This document shows, one piece after another, positions 9,177 through 19,743 of a stretch of DNA of 64,000 nucleotides. The stretch is from Rhodopseudomonas palustris (GTDB taxonomy: Bacteria; Pseudomonadota; Alphaproteobacteria; Rhizobiales; Xanthobacteraceae). Where the stretch lies: contig NZ_CP058907.1 in assembly GCF_013415845.1 (NCBI RefSeq), forward strand, positions 4,030,001 to 4,094,000, in the 5' to 3' direction. Positions within the stretch are counted from its first letter, which is position 1. Every line of letters begins with the position of its first letter. The notes beneath the pieces were generated by a model that saw only the letters and a list, made by a program, of their open reading frames with translations, ran no database searches and was not told where the DNA came from. The translations under genes and the position numbers were made by a program.

Positions 9177-10739
9177 ATGACTGCCGAGCTCAACGCTTTT
9201 CCGACTGCAGGCACGCAGACATTGCGGGCGCTGGCGCGCTATCCGTCGCGCACCGCGTTCGCCTGGCCCGGCGGCAGCTTGAGCTATCGCGGCGCCACCG
9301 ACATGATCGGCAGCATCCAGAAGGTGTTCATGGGGCTCGGCCTGCCGCCGGGCACGCGGGTTGCGCTGCTCACCGCCAATCGCGCCGAGACCTGGTGCGC
9401 CGGCGTCGCCGCCCAGCTCTGCCGCTTCGCCATCACCTGGCTGCATCCGCTCGGCTCGCGCCAGGATCAGCTCGATCAGATCGAGGACTCCGAAGCTGCG
9501 GTGCTGATCATCGACGCCGCCGCCTTTCTGGAGCGCGGCGGCGAGCTGGCCGCCCAGGCCAGCGGCCTGCGCCACGTCTTCACCATCGGCCGCGCCGGCT
9601 ACGGGCTCGATCTGCTCACCGCGCTGGAGCAGGCCGGCAGCGCCACGGCGCGCGACTTCGCTCAGCTCGATGATGTCGCGGTGCTGAACTACACCGGCGG
9701 CACCACCGGGAAATCCAAAGGAGCGCTGCGCCACCATCGCGAGAACGCCGGTTTCGCCAATGCGATCCTGGCCGATTTCGAAATCCCGTTCGATCCGCGC
9801 TATCTCACGGTGGCGCCGATCAGCCACGTTGCCGGCACCAAGGTGCTGCCGTCGCTGATCCGCGGCGGCACCATCCACATGATGAAGGGGTTCGATCCGG
9901 AAGCGGTGCTGCAGACGATCGAGCGCGAGAAGATCAACTTCACGCTGTTCGTGCCGACGATGATCTACGTGCTGCTCGATCATCCGGCGCTCGCCAAGAC
10001 CGATCTGTCGTCGCTCGACCTGGTGCTGTACGGCGCCTCGCCGATGTCGCCGACGCGGCTGGTCGAAGGCATCGAGCGGATCGGGTCGGTGTTCTCGCAG
10101 CTCTACGGCCAGACCGAGTGCTATCCGGTGTCGGTGCTGCGCAAGGCCGATCACGATCCGAAGCAGCCGGAGCTGTTTCTGTCGTGCGGCTTCCCGATCG
10201 CGGCCTGCGATGCCCGGATTCTCGACGAGAACGATCAGGAAGTGCCGCTCGGCGAGGCCGGCGAGATCTGCGTGCGCGCGCCGCACGTGATGGCTGAATA
10301 TTGGAAGCGTCCGGAGCAGACCGCCGAAACGCTGAAGAGCGGCTGGCTGCACACCGGCGACATCGCCAAGCAGGACGACCGCGGCTACATGTACATTCTC
10401 GACCGCAAGAAGGACATGATCGTGTCCGGCGGCTTCAACATCTTCCCGCGCGAGGTCGAGGACGTGTTGTCGACCCATCGGGACGTCGCGATGGTCGCGG
10501 TGGTCGGCGTGCCCGACGACAAATGGGGCGAAGCGGTCACCGCCGTCGTCGTCGCCAAGCCTGGCACCAAGCCCGACGAGCGCGAGTTGATCGAGCTGGT
10601 CAAGACCCGCAAGGGCTCGGCGCATGCGCCGAAACAGGTGCAGTTCGTCACCGAGCTGCCGATGACCGGCGTCGGCAAGATCGACAAGAAAGTGCTGCGC
10701 GCCGGCTTCTGGGCCGGTCGGGATCGGATGGTCGGGTAG
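9177..10739 (+). CDS. AMP-dependent acyl-CoA synthetase/ligase
   Basis: The 520-residue enzyme activates a carboxylic acid with ATP and joins it to CoA. The P-loop-like motif NYTGGTTGKSKG is at residues 171-182. The adenylate-binding region YGASPMSPTRLVEGIERIG is followed by LYGQTECYPV. The hinge and C-terminal domain show GWLHTGDIAKQDDRGYMY, SGGFNIFPREVED and the catalytic lysine region GKIDKKVLR. The substrate (fatty or aromatic acid) cannot be decided. A GGGAGACGAACGCC leader supplies a ribosome binding site. The divergent neighbour is the nitronate monooxygenase-like gene. Confidence 0.88.
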   Translation: MTAELNAFPTAGTQTLRALARYPSRTAFAWPGGSLSYRGATDMIGSIQKVFMGLGLPPGTRVALLTANRAETWCAGVAAQLCRFAITWLHPLGSRQDQLDQIEDSEAAVLIIDAAAFLERGGELAAQASGLRHVFTIGRAGYGLDLLTALEQAGSATARDFAQLDDVAVLNYTGGTTGKSKGALRHHRENAGFANAILADFEIPFDPRYLTVAPISHVAGTKVLPSLIRGGTIHMMKGFDPEAVLQTIEREKINFTLFVPTMIYVLLDHPALAKTDLSSLDLVLYGASPMSPTRLVEGIERIGSVFSQLYGQTECYPVSVLRKADHDPKQPELFLSCGFPIAACDARILDENDQEVPLGEAGEICVRAPHVMAEYWKRPEQTAETLKSGWLHTGDIAKQDDRGYMYILDRKKDMIVSGGFNIFPREVEDVLSTHRDVAMVAVVGVPDDKWGEAVTAVVVAKPGTKPDERELIELVKTRKGSAHAPKQVQFVTELPMTGVGKIDKKVLRAGFWAGRDRMVG

Positions 10740-10757
10740 TTCGCAATCCCGTCAATG

Positions 10758-10796
10758 GTCATTCCGGGGCGCGCGCAGCGCGAACCCGGAGTGACG
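10758..10796. repeat. Single-arm palindromic repeat, GTCATTCCGGGGCGC family
   Basis: One hairpin only: GTCATTCCGGGGCGCGCG followed by CAGCGCGAACCCGGAGTGAC. It is a half copy of the paired units at 271-388 and 5248-5378, and lies between the convergent acyl-CoA synthetase and ureF genes. Confidence 0.7.
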
Positions 10797-10804
10797 ACCT
10801 GGTA

Positions 10805-11527
10805 CTACGACCGAAACAGCCGCGTGTACTGCGTCTCGTGGCGCAGGCTGGCGAGATCGGCGCGGAAGGTGGCGGTGCCGAGGTCGTCGAGCGACGCGGT
10901 CAGCGCTCGCGCGCCCGTCGCGATCACCGATGGCTCCAGCGCGGCGAGCACGCGCTGGCTGTCGGTCTGGCCGAGCGGGATCAGCCGCGCGCCGGCCGAG
11001 ATCCAGTTCGACGTCACCGCGTGCAGGAAGCCGTGCAGCGTCGCCGGCAGCGGCACGCCGTGCGATGCGCTGACCACGCCGACCGCGACCGGATAGGCGA
11101 TCGCCTCGCCGCATGCTGCCACGGCGCGGCCGAGGCCGTCGCTGTTCCATGCCTTGCGGGCGATCTCGATAAAGGCGCGGCCCTGCGACAGCGTCTCGAG
11201 CTGGCGCTCAGCCGAGGTGACGAACGCCGCGGCGAGTTCAGCGACGGCTAGCAGGCCGGCGTCGTCATGTCGCTCGGTGGCGCGGTAGGCATGGCAGAGC
11301 AGCACCGCGTCGCAGAATCCGGCGCCATGCTGCAGCATCGCGTCGAGCCAATCGCGCAAACTGGCGGCGCCTTCGACGTCGCCGGCCTCCACCGCCCATT
11401 CGATGCCGCTGGAATAAGAGAACGCGCCGACCGGGAACGCCGGCGACAGCCAAGTCATCAGCCGGAACAGCGCCGCGCTCTGCTGTGCGGGCAGCGGCTG
11501 CGCCGACGCCTCCGGCTCAGTGCTCAT
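10805..11527 (-). CDS. ureF: Urease accessory protein UreF
   Basis: UreF is part of the UreD-UreF-UreG complex that loads nickel into urease. The 240-residue product has the family start [22 protein letters not shown] and the conserved region near [22 protein letters not shown]. The ATG at 11527 overlaps the ureE stop (GAGCACTGAG context), which fixes this start; the open frame continues upstream only because it runs antiparallel to the histidine-rich codons of ureE. It is the last urease gene of the cluster; a repeat and then an unrelated gene follow, with no ureG. Confidence 0.95.
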   Translation of the reverse strand: MSTEPEASAQPLPAQQSAALFRLMTWLSPAFPVGAFSYSSGIEWAVEAGDVEGAASLRDWLDAMLQHGAGFCDAVLLCHAYRATERHDDAGLLAVAELAAAFVTSAERQLETLSQGRAFIEIARKAWNSDGLGRAVAACGEAIAYPVAVGVVSASHGVPLPATLHGFLHAVTSNWISAGARLIPLGQTDSQRVLAALEPSVIATGARALTASLDDLGTATFRADLASLRHETQYTRLFRS

Positions 11528-12173
11528 GCTTGTGAGAATGGCCGTGCGAATGCTGATGGCCGCAGCTCTCGTCATGGACATGATGGTCATGCCCCTGGTG
11601 ATCATGCCCGCAACCGTGGCCGTGAGCGTGATCATGGGCGTGATCATGGTCGTGGCTGTGATCATGATGTGCATGACCATGATGCGCGTGGTCATGATGC
11701 GCATGATCGTGGTGGCCGTGCGCCGCATCGCCGCTGTCGTGCGCCGGTGCGTAGGCGCCGCCTTCCGGATCGAACGGCGCTTCGATCTCCACCACCTTGC
11801 CGCCGAGGCCGCGGACCATGTCGGCGATGACGTGGTCGCGGCGGATGCGCAGCGCCTTAGCCATCAGTTGCGTCGGCAGATGGCGGTTGCCGAGATGCCA
11901 GGCGAGCCGCACCAGATGTTGCGGATCGTGGCCGCGGATCTCGAGCAGCGGCTCCGGTGCCGCGACCACTTCCACCAGCCGGCCGTCTTCCAGCACCAGC
12001 GCGTCGCCGCCGCGCAGCGCCACCGCCTGCTCCAGATCGAGCAGGAACGAAAGTCCCCGCGTCCCGGTCATCGCCATGCGGCGGCGATGCCGGTCGTCGA
12101 AATCGAGCACGACGGTGTCGGCCGGGGTGGCGGTCCAGCGATGCTGGCCGCGGACGGCGGTGGCGCGGATCAT
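11517..12173 (-). CDS. ureE: Urease accessory protein UreE with long histidine-rich tail
   Basis: UreE is the nickel-binding chaperone that delivers Ni to the urease apo-complex. The 218-residue protein has the usual N-terminal peptide-binding domain and a metal-binding domain with [12 protein letters not shown] (about residues 95-106). From about residue 145 to the end there is an extreme metal-binding tail: roughly 34 histidines in 74 residues, mixed with D, A and G, plus a few cysteines. The start at 12173 has AGGAG a few bases upstream. Overlap with ureF suggests translational coupling. Confidence 0.95.
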   Translation of the reverse strand: MIRATAVRGQHRWTATPADTVVLDFDDRHRRRMAMTGTRGLSFLLDLEQAVALRGGDALVLEDGRLVEVVAAPEPLLEIRGHDPQHLVRLAWHLGNRHLPTQLMAKALRIRRDHVIADMVRGLGGKVVEIEAPFDPEGGAYAPAHDSGDAAHGHHDHAHHDHAHHGHAHHDHSHDHDHAHDHAHGHGCGHDHQGHDHHVHDESCGHQHSHGHSHKHEH

Positions 12174-12181
12174 GGAGTCTC

Positions 12182-12481
12182 CTATCTGGTCACGACGTTC
12201 GCCGGCGTGATGATTTCGATCTTGGGCGGCGCGGCGAAGCAGGTGACGGCGACGCGACCGAACGTCTTCATGTGCTCGGCCTTGCGATGCGGCTCCAGCG
12301 CTTCGGCGTTTTCCCACTGCTCGACGAACACCATCTTGCCGGGATCGGTGACGCTCTCGTGCAGGTCGTAGGCGATGTTGCCGGGCTCCTTGCGCGTCTC
12401 GGCGATGCAGGCTTTGGCAGCGACGATCAGTTCGGCACGCATTTCGGGCTTCACGGTCAAAGTGGCGACGACATAGATCAC
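12182..12481 (-). CDS. Putative quinol monooxygenase (ABM domain)
   Basis: The 99-residue product matches the small antibiotic biosynthesis monooxygenase (YgiN-like) fold: [18 protein letters not shown] at the start, [12 protein letters not shown] and [21 protein letters not shown] in the middle. Such proteins are dimeric ferredoxin-like enzymes acting on quinols or related aromatics, or may protect from quinone stress. It ends nine bases before the ureE start, so it is in the same transcription unit, though it has no known role in urea use. GGAGGAA stands just before its start. Confidence 0.8.
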   Translation of the reverse strand: MIYVVATLTVKPEMRAELIVAAKACIAETRKEPGNIAYDLHESVTDPGKMVFVEQWENAEALEPHRKAEHMKTFGRVAVTCFAAPPKIEIITPANVVTR

Positions 12482-12602
12482 GAATATTCCTCCCGGCGGT
12501 TTGTGTCTGCAAGGCCGGACATGGCGCCGGCGCGCGGGACATTAGGCGGATGCGGCGGGGATGCAAAGGGGCGGCTCAACCGCGTCGACGCGCCACGCGA
12601 CG

Positions 12603-12661
12603 GTCATTCCGGGATGCGCGCAAACGCGCGCTGTTGCACAGAGATGGATCGCCGGGTCAAG
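12603..12661. repeat. Left part of a palindromic repeat split by an IS element
   Basis: On the minus strand the intact repeat would run GTCATCGCCGGGCTTGA, then CCCGGCGATCCAT, and end GCATCCCGGAATGACC. The left half is at 12603-12661 and the rest is at 13922-13938, after the insertion. The broken hairpin has stem ATCGCCGGG (12648-12656) and CCCGGCGAT (13927-13935) with loop TCAAG. It is related to the palindrome at 1315-1335. Confidence 0.75.
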
Positions 12662-13921
12662 TGTTCAGCCCGGAGACATGACCTACGGGTGTTCGGAGAC
12701 ATAGTCGACGCATCATAGTGGCTGGATTTGGCGGTTGGAGGCCAAGTCCATGCCCTGGCGTGAGGTGTCGGCGGTGGATCAGAGACGAGAGTTCGTCCGG
12801 CTTGCGATGCAGGAGGGAGCGAACCGGCGGGAGTTGTGCCGGCGGTTCGGCATTCATTGGACGACCGGCTACAAATGGTTGGAGCGATGCGCGGCCGGAG
12901 GTGATGTCGTCGACCTATCGCGGCGGCCGCACGAAAGCCCGCGGCAAACCTCGGCGGCGTGCGAGGCACAGGTGCTGGCGGTTCGCGATGCGCATCCAGC
13001 GTGGGGGGCGCGCAAGATCGCTAGCTCGATGAAGCGGTCCGGACACAGCGCTCCGGCGGTGTCGACGATCCACGAGATCCTGCGCCGGCACGGCCGGATC
13101 AAGCCTGCCGCCGGCGGTCCACCGGCGACGCTGCGGTTCGAGATGCCGGCACCGAACATGCTTTGGCAGATGGACTTCAAAGGCTGGGTTCGGCTCGGCA
13201 ACGACGTCCGCTGCCATCCGCTGACCGTGGTGGACGATCACTCACGCTACGATCTGTGCCTCCAGGCTTGCGCCGATCAGCGCGGCGAAACCGTGCAGGA
13301 CAGGCTGCAAACGACGTTCCGGCACTACGGCTTGCCCGACACGATCTTCGTCGACAACGGCTCGCCGTGGTCGGATAGTTCCGGCGAGCGCTGGACGTGG
13401 TTTTCGGTGTGGCTGCTCAAGCTCGGCATCAGCGTGATCCGCAGCCGTCCCTATCACCCGCAGAGCCGCGGCAAGAACGAGCGCTTCCATCGCACGCTGG
13501 ACGACGAGGTGTTTGCGCTGCGGCCCTTGCGCGACCTCGCCGAGGCGCAACGTGCCTTCGACTCCTGGCGCGAGGTGTACAACTTCGAGCGCCCTCACGA
13601 GTCGCTAGGCCAGCTGGTGCCTGCTGATCGCTACCAACCGAGCCGGCGTTCTCTGCCGGACCGCCTGCCGGCTCCAGAATACGATGAGCGCGACATCGTC
13701 CGCTCCGTCCCGAAAACCAAGGCCTATGTCAGCTTCAAAGGTCGTTTGTGGAAGGTGCCGCAAGCCTTCGCCGGAGAGCGCTTGGCCATCAGGCCGCTCT
13801 CCACCGACGGCAAATACGGCGTGTTCTTCGCCGCCCACCAAGTCGCCACCATCGACTTGACGGCGGAAAAGGTGTCGGTCATGTCTCCGAACACGTGTCG
13901 ACTATGTCTCCGGGCTGAACA
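12662..13921 (+). mobile_element. IS481-family insertion sequence with 5-bp target duplication
   Basis: Both ends begin with the same 18 bp, TGTTCAGCCCGGAGACAT, in inverted orientation (12662-12679 and 13904-13921). A second shared block, GTGTTCGGAGACAT, follows at 12689-12702 on the left and in the matching place on the right, so the motif GGAGACAT occurs twice at each end and may be a tandem transposase-binding site. The flanking target duplication is TCAAG (12657-12661 and 13922-13926). The 1260-bp element carries one gene, the transposase. It sits between ureC and the small monooxygenase gene, breaking the continuity of the urease operon. Confidence 0.92.
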
Positions 13922-13937
13922 TCAAGCCCGGCGATGA
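12750..13937 (+). CDS. IS481-family transposase (DDE integrase fold)
   Basis: The 395-residue protein has an N-terminal helix-turn-helix (REFVRLAMQEGANRRELC, about 13-30, then GIHWTTGYKW) and an rve integrase core. The acidic triad lies in LWQMDFKGWVRLG, FVDNGSPWSDSS and the E of SRGKNERFHRTLDDE. The ATG at 12750 has GGAGG nine bases upstream; an earlier in-frame ATG at 12735 is less well placed. The reading frame does not stop inside the element: it crosses the right end at 13921 and uses a TGA at 13935-13937 in target DNA, adding residues QARR. It reads against the surrounding urease genes. Confidence 0.92.
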   Translation: MPWREVSAVDQRREFVRLAMQEGANRRELCRRFGIHWTTGYKWLERCAAGGDVVDLSRRPHESPRQTSAACEAQVLAVRDAHPAWGARKIASSMKRSGHSAPAVSTIHEILRRHGRIKPAAGGPPATLRFEMPAPNMLWQMDFKGWVRLGNDVRCHPLTVVDDHSRYDLCLQACADQRGETVQDRLQTTFRHYGLPDTIFVDNGSPWSDSSGERWTWFSVWLLKLGISVIRSRPYHPQSRGKNERFHRTLDDEVFALRPLRDLAEAQRAFDSWREVYNFERPHESLGQLVPADRYQPSRRSLPDRLPAPEYDERDIVRSVPKTKAYVSFKGRLWKVPQAFAGERLAIRPLSTDGKYGVFFAAHQVATIDLTAEKVSVMSPNTCRLCLRAEHQARR

Positions 13938-13958
13938 CGCAATGAATGCTGCCCCGCT

Positions 13959-15667
<1,709 letters not shown>

Positions 15668-15671
<4 letters not shown>

Positions 15672-16204
15672 AACACGGCCCTCCCGCGCGCGGCGGTTTC
15701 GTCGAATAAACGTTCGAGGTGATCGTTGACGCCGCGGCAACCGGCCGCGACCTTTTCGGCCCAATCGAGATAGTCGAGCAGCCGGTCGCGTTCCCAATCG
15801 TCCGGCGGCGACAGGATCAGCGAGCGAAGATTGCTGATCTTGTCCGCGAGCTTGATCATCTTGGCGCGCGGCGCCAGATGCGGCGCGTGCTCGATCTGCA
15901 GCCGCTTGCGCTCGGCCTTCGGCAGCGTCTTGTCGTCAGTGCAGGCGACCACCAGCTCGGCGACGTCTTCGCTAAACAGCTCGGCGAGATCGTCGCGCGT
16001 GACGCCGGTGTCCTCGATGGTGTCGTGCAGCCAGCCGGCGGCCACCAGCGGCGCATCGGCGCCCTCCGTCGCGACCGTCAGCAACAGCGCGACTTCGGCG
16101 AGGTGATTGACGTAAGGCTCCTTATCGGCGCCCTTGCGCCGCGTCCCGGCATGTTTTCGCGCGGCGAAGTCGGCAGCGCGAGACACCAGCACGAGATCGG
16201 TCAT
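15668..16204 (-). CDS. HD-domain phosphohydrolase (SpoT/MESH1-like) inside the urease operon
   Basis: The 178-residue protein has the HD metal-hydrolase pattern of the RelA/SpoT hydrolase and MESH1 group. [22 protein letters not shown] supplies the first His, [15 protein letters not shown] supplies the HD pair and the ED, and [16 protein letters not shown] supplies the later Asp. No synthetase, TGS or ACT domain is present, so it would be a stand-alone hydrolase. The ATG overlaps the ureB stop by one base (TAATG) and its stop overlaps the ureC start (GTGA), so it is translationally coupled on both sides. Its substrate is not known; (p)ppGpp or NADPH are possibilities by analogy only. Confidence 0.82.
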
Positions 16205-16509
16205 TACAGCTTGCCCATCACGTCGCCGCGGAAGCCGTAGATGGTGCGGCTGCCGGCGAGCGCGACCAGCTGGACGTCGCGGCTCTGGCCGGGCTCGAAG
16301 CGCACGGCGGTGCCGGCCGCGATGTCGAGCCGCATGCCGCGGGCCTTGTCGCGGTCGAATTGCAGCGCCGGGTTGGTTTCGAAGAAATGATAGTGCGAGC
16401 CGACCTGGATCGGCCGGTCGCCGCTGTTGGCCACCGTCAGCGTCACCGTGGCGCGCCCGGCGTTGAGCTCGATCTCGCCGTCTTCGATGAACAGTTCACC
16501 GGGGATCAT
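16204..16509 (-). CDS. ureB: Urease beta subunit UreB
   Basis: UreB is the small structural subunit that packs with UreA and UreC. The 101-residue protein starts [16 protein letters not shown], the family signature, and continues with [21 protein letters not shown] and [18 protein letters not shown] chose the ATG at 16509; the in-frame ATG at 16524 would add MWRKS, which the family lacks. GGAGA lies just upstream. A palindromic repeat separates it from ureA. Confidence 0.97.
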   Translation of the reverse strand: MIPGELFIEDGEIELNAGRATVTLTVANSGDRPIQVGSHYHFFETNPALQFDRDKARGMRLDIAAGTAVRFEPGQSRDVQLVALAGSRTIYGFRGDVMGKL

Positions 16510-16529
16510 CGATTTTCTCCACAACAGGC

Positions 16530-16609
16530 GTCATTGCGAGCGAAGCGAAGCAATCCAGAGCCGCACGCGTGGCCCTGGATTGCTTCGTCGCTGCGCTCCT
16601 CGCAATGAC
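16530..16609. repeat. Palindromic repeat, GTCATTGCGAG family, between ureA and ureB
   Basis: The left arm reads TCATTGCGAGCGAAGCGAAG followed by CAATCCAG. The right arm reads CTGGATTGCTTCGTCGC followed by CCTCGCAATGACG. It interrupts what is usually a tight ureA-ureB junction. In mRNA it would form a long hairpin and could alter the ratio of subunits made. Confidence 0.8.
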
Positions 16610-16645
16610 GAACGAAAGAGCCTTCGAAACGACGGCACATCGCCA

Positions 16646-16948
16646 CTACCTGATCGGCTGGTGCACGGTGACGAGCTTGGTGCCGTCGGGGAATGTGGCT
16701 TCGACCTGGATGTCGTGAATCATTTCGGCGATGCCGTCCATGCACTGGTCGCGCGTGATCACCTGGGCGCCGGCGTGCATCAGTTCGGCGACGCTGCGGC
16801 CGTCGCGCGCGCCCTCGACGATGAAATCGGTGATCAGCGCCACGGCCTCGGGATGGTTGAGCTTGACGCCGCGCTCGAGCCGGCGGCGGGCGACCATCGC
16901 TGCCATCGAGACCAGCAGCTTGTCCTTTTCGCGGGGGGAGAGGTTCAT
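16646..16948 (-). CDS. ureA: Urease gamma subunit UreA
   Basis: The 100-residue structural subunit starts [20 protein letters not shown], continues with [18 protein letters not shown] and ends with [17 protein letters not shown], all characteristic of UreA. Length is normal. The ATG has GGGGGGAGAG upstream. It follows ureD with a 46-bp gap on the same strand. Confidence 0.98.
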   Translation of the reverse strand: MNLSPREKDKLLVSMAAMVARRRLERGVKLNHPEAVALITDFIVEGARDGRSVAELMHAGAQVITRDQCMDGIAEMIHDIQVEATFPDGTKLVTVHQPIR

Positions 16949-16994
16949 GAAGGCACTCGATCGAATGAGCCTGAAATTCGGACGTGACGCAGGA

Positions 16995-17855
16995 TCAACT
17001 CAGCCACAGCCGCGGCAGCGCGCGGCCGGCGGCGCGGCCGAGAACAGTCATCATGTCGGCGCGCAGCTTCGCGGCATTTTGAGCGCAGAACCGGGCCATT
17101 GCAAACCCATTCCACGCCGAAATCCCAACCTCGGCGCCGAACGTATCGGCCGCCTCACGCAGCCGTTCGACCAGCGCCGCATCGCCCGGCACGATCAGCG
17201 CCGTGCCGATCGCGACACCGGCTTTGGCCACTGCAGGGCGTGCCAAGAGGGCACCGATCTCGCCATCGAGCCGCACGGTTTCGGCGAACAGCAATTTGCC
17301 GCCGCGCCGCATCCGCCAGCGGTCGACGAAGCGGCCGTGCTGCATGGTCTCCCCCATCGCCGAGCGGCCGAAGATCACCATCTCGGACAGCAACAGCGAA
17401 GCATCGTCCGCAAGCTCGATATCGATCCGTCGCTCGGCGCGGGCCTGATCGAACAGGATGGTCTCCTGCGGCAGCCACGCCAGATGGCCGCCGCTCGCGA
17501 CCTTGAGGGTGATATCGAGCTGCGCGGCGGGGCCGTGCGAGCGATACACCTTCTCGGCCGCCGCCGTGGTCAGCGTCAGCCGCGCATCGGCCTGAACGTC
17601 GAGGCTGATGCCGAAGCGATCCCCACCGGCGACGCCGCCCGCGGTATTCACCAGCACAGCCGACAGCCCCTGCAGCTCCGGCGATGGAAAGCGCACCCGG
17701 AGCGATCCGGCTTCGTGCACCGGTCCGCGCCGCGTGACGCCGCCATCCGCCCGCACCTCGACGGCGACTTCGCCGACCGCGCGATTGGCGGCGAAGGTCG
17801 GCGAGGTGGTGAGGCTGGTATCCGCGATCATGCCGAGTATCCGCGGCGGCGCCAC
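16995..17855 (-). CDS. ureD: Urease accessory protein UreD
   Basis: UreD binds apo-urease and is the scaffold for nickel insertion. The 286-residue product shows the family regions [44 protein letters not shown] and [13 protein letters not shown]. It opens the urease gene group. About 200 bp with a repeat pair separate it from urtE upstream, so it may be transcribed with urt or from a promoter in that gap. Confidence 0.95.
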   Translation of the reverse strand: MAPPRILGMIADTSLTTSPTFAANRAVGEVAVEVRADGGVTRRGPVHEAGSLRVRFPSPELQGLSAVLVNTAGGVAGGDRFGISLDVQADARLTLTTAAAEKVYRSHGPAAQLDITLKVASGGHLAWLPQETILFDQARAERRIDIELADDASLLLSEMVIFGRSAMGETMQHGRFVDRWRMRRGGKLLFAETVRLDGEIGALLARPAVAKAGVAIGTALIVPGDAALVERLREAADTFGAEVGISAWNGFAMARFCAQNAAKLRADMMTVLGRAAGRALPRLWLS

Positions 17856-17869
17856 AACGGCAGCGCGCT

Positions 17870-18012
17870 CCCTCGCCCCGCTGTTGCGGGGAGAGGGTTG
17901 GGGTGAGGGGCGACGCGGGTCGCAGGCTCTCGGCTCTGCGGAAGCGCCCCCTTACCCGATCGGCATCGCTGCGCGACGCCGATCGACCTCTCCCCGCGCG
18001 CGGGGAGAGGTG
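17870..18012. repeat. Inverted repeat pair, GGGGAGAGGG-TGGGGTGAGGGG family, between urtE and ureD
   Basis: One arm holds GCGGGGAGAGGGTTGGGGTG followed by AGGGG. The opposing arm holds GACCTCTCCCCGCGCGCGG followed by GGAGAGG. The same family bounds the DUF559 unit at 58616-59053 and forms a paired unit at 21121-21232. Here about 70 bp without a gene lie between the arms. Confidence 0.75.
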
Positions 18013-18059
18013 AAGAGCGGCGCGCGTGGTTATGCCGAAGCTGATAAGTCAAAGCCGTC

Positions 18060-18755
18060 CTACAGCGCCATCTGCCGGCTGATCTCGGCTTGGTCGAGGC
18101 TGGCGCGGTCGCAGGTGTATTTCACTGCGCCGCGATCCATCACCGCGAAATTGTCGCCGAGTTCGCAGGCGAAATCGAGATACTGTTCGACCAGCACAAT
18201 GGCGATGTTGCCGAGATTGCGCAAATACGAAATCGCCCGGCCGATGTCCTTGATGATCGACGGTTGAATGCCCTCGGTCGGCTCGTCGAGCAGCAGCACC
18301 TTGGGCCGCATCACCAGCGCGCGGCCGATCGCGAGCTGCTGCTGCTGGCCGCCGGACAGATCGCCGCCTCGCCGCTTCAGCATCGAATTGAGCACCGGAA
18401 ACAGCGAGAACACGTCGTCGGGGATCGACTTGTCGGCGCGCTTCAGCGGCGCATAGCCGGTCTTGAGGTTTTCTTCGACCGTGAGCAGCGGAAAGATCTC
18501 GCGGCCCTGCGGCACCAGCGAGATGCCGCGCCGCGCCCGCTCATACGGCTTCAGATGCGAGATGTCGGTGCCGTCGAAGGTGATTGCTCCGGACGAGATC
18601 GGCTGCTGTCCCACCAGCGCACGCAGCAGGCTGGTCTTGCCGACGCCGTTGCGGCCGAGCACACACGTGACCTTGCCGGGCTCCGCCGCGATCGACACCC
18701 CGCGGAGCGCCTGCGCGGCGCCGTAGTACAGATTGATATTGTCGACGGTGAGCAT
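18060..18755 (-). CDS. urtE: Urea ABC transporter ATP-binding protein UrtE
   Basis: One of two ATPases of the high-affinity urea importer. The 231-residue protein has Walker A GRNGVGKTSLLRAL, the signature LSGGQQQQLAIGRAL and Walker B LLLDEPTEGIQPSII. LYYGAAQALRGVSI near the start is typical of UrtE/LivF proteins. The ATG at 18755 has GAGG eight bases upstream and gives the family N-terminus MLTVDNIN; a start ten codons earlier is less likely. Confidence 0.95.
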   Translation of the reverse strand: MLTVDNINLYYGAAQALRGVSIAAEPGKVTCVLGRNGVGKTSLLRALVGQQPISSGAITFDGTDISHLKPYERARRGISLVPQGREIFPLLTVEENLKTGYAPLKRADKSIPDDVFSLFPVLNSMLKRRGGDLSGGQQQQLAIGRALVMRPKVLLLDEPTEGIQPSIIKDIGRAISYLRNLGNIAIVLVEQYLDFACELGDNFAVMDRGAVKYTCDRASLDQAEISRQMAL

Positions 18756-18825
18756 GGGTTCGTCCTCAATATGTAGCTTCAGCAAGAGCCGGCGTACTTT
18801 GCCCGGCCGCCATCCCGCCCACGGA

Positions 18826-18925
18826 CGTCATCCCCCGCGCATGCGGGGGATCCAGTACGCCGCAGCGTTGCGGTGAACACGCGGCTCCCTGGGATACTGG
18901 GTCGCCCGCCTGCGCGGGCGATGAC
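18826..18925. repeat. Palindromic repeat, GTCATCCCCCGCGCATGCGGGGGATCC family
   Basis: The first hairpin is CCCCCGCGCATGCGGGGG inside CGTCATC and ATCCAGTA. The second is CGCCCGCCTGCGCGGGCG, ending in ATGACG. A related single hairpin is at 63012-63044. The pair fills much of the gap between urtD and urtE. Confidence 0.8.
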
Positions 18926-18974
18926 GGTGCAGCGTGGGGAGACGGCGCGAGAAACAACCCAGCAAGAATCATCA

Positions 18975-19739
18975 TCACCGCCCCAGATACACTTCGACGA
19001 CGCGCTCGTTGGCCGAGACGTCGTCGATCGAGCCTTCGGCCAGTACGGTGCCTTCGTGCAGGCACGTGACTTTAACGCCGAGCTCGCGCACGAAGGTCAT
19101 GTCGTGCTCGACCACCATCACGGTCTTGTCGTGGCGGTTGATCTCGCGCAGCAGCTCCGCGGTCTGCTGGGTCTCGACGTCGGTCATGCCGGCGACCGGT
19201 TCGTCGACCAGCAACACCTTGGGGTCCTGCGCCAGTAGCATGCCGATCTCCAGCCACTGCTTCTGGCCGTGCGACAGCGAGCCGGCGAGCCGGTCGCGGG
19301 CGTCGCGCAGGCGGATGATGTCGAGCACGCGCTCGATCCGCTCGCTCTCGTCCCTGCTCCGCCGCCAGAACAGCGTGCCGCGGACGCTGTGATCGACGTT
19401 GAGGGCCAACAGCAGATTGTCTTCGATGGTCTGGCTTTCGAACACCGTCGGCTTCTGAAATTTGCGGCCGATGCCGAGCTTGGCGATCTCGGTCTCGTCG
19501 AGCTTGGTGAGGTCGACGGTGCCATCGAACACCACCTCGCCTTTGTCCGGCTTGGTCTTGCCGGTGATGATATCCATCATCGTGGTCTTGCCGGCGCCGT
19601 TCGGGCCGATGATCGCCCGCATCTCGCCGGGCTCCAGCGTCAGCGACAGGTTGTTGATGGCGTGAAAGCCATCGAACGAGACGTGCACACCGTCGAGATA
19701 CAGCATCGCCGATGTCGAGCGGGTTTCGAGCATACTCAT
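18975..19739 (-). CDS. urtD: Urea ABC transporter ATP-binding protein UrtD
   Basis: The second ATPase of the urea importer, 254 residues. Walker A is GPNGAGKTTMMDIITG, the signature is GSLSHGQKQWLEIGMLLA (the LSHGQ variant is usual in UrtD) and Walker B is VLLVDEPVAGMT. The start is four bases after the urtC stop, which points to one transcript. A shorter start at the internal methionine of AMLYLDGVHVSFDG is possible. Confidence 0.95.
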   Translation of the reverse strand: MSMLETRSTSAMLYLDGVHVSFDGFHAINNLSLTLEPGEMRAIIGPNGAGKTTMMDIITGKTKPDKGEVVFDGTVDLTKLDETEIAKLGIGRKFQKPTVFESQTIEDNLLLALNVDHSVRGTLFWRRSRDESERIERVLDIIRLRDARDRLAGSLSHGQKQWLEIGMLLAQDPKVLLVDEPVAGMTDVETQQTAELLREINRHDKTVMVVEHDMTFVRELGVKVTCLHEGTVLAEGSIDDVSANERVVEVYLGR

Positions 19740-19743
19740 GACG

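Noticed and set aside
11530..11730. Short tandem repeats that at first look like a CRISPR or satellite array
   Set aside because: They are the histidine and aspartate codons of the UreE tail. There are no regular spacers and the frame is intact.
12735..12750. Earlier ATG of the IS481 transposase
   Set aside because: The GGAGG site is correctly spaced from 12750. From 12735 the ribosome site would lie inside the gene.
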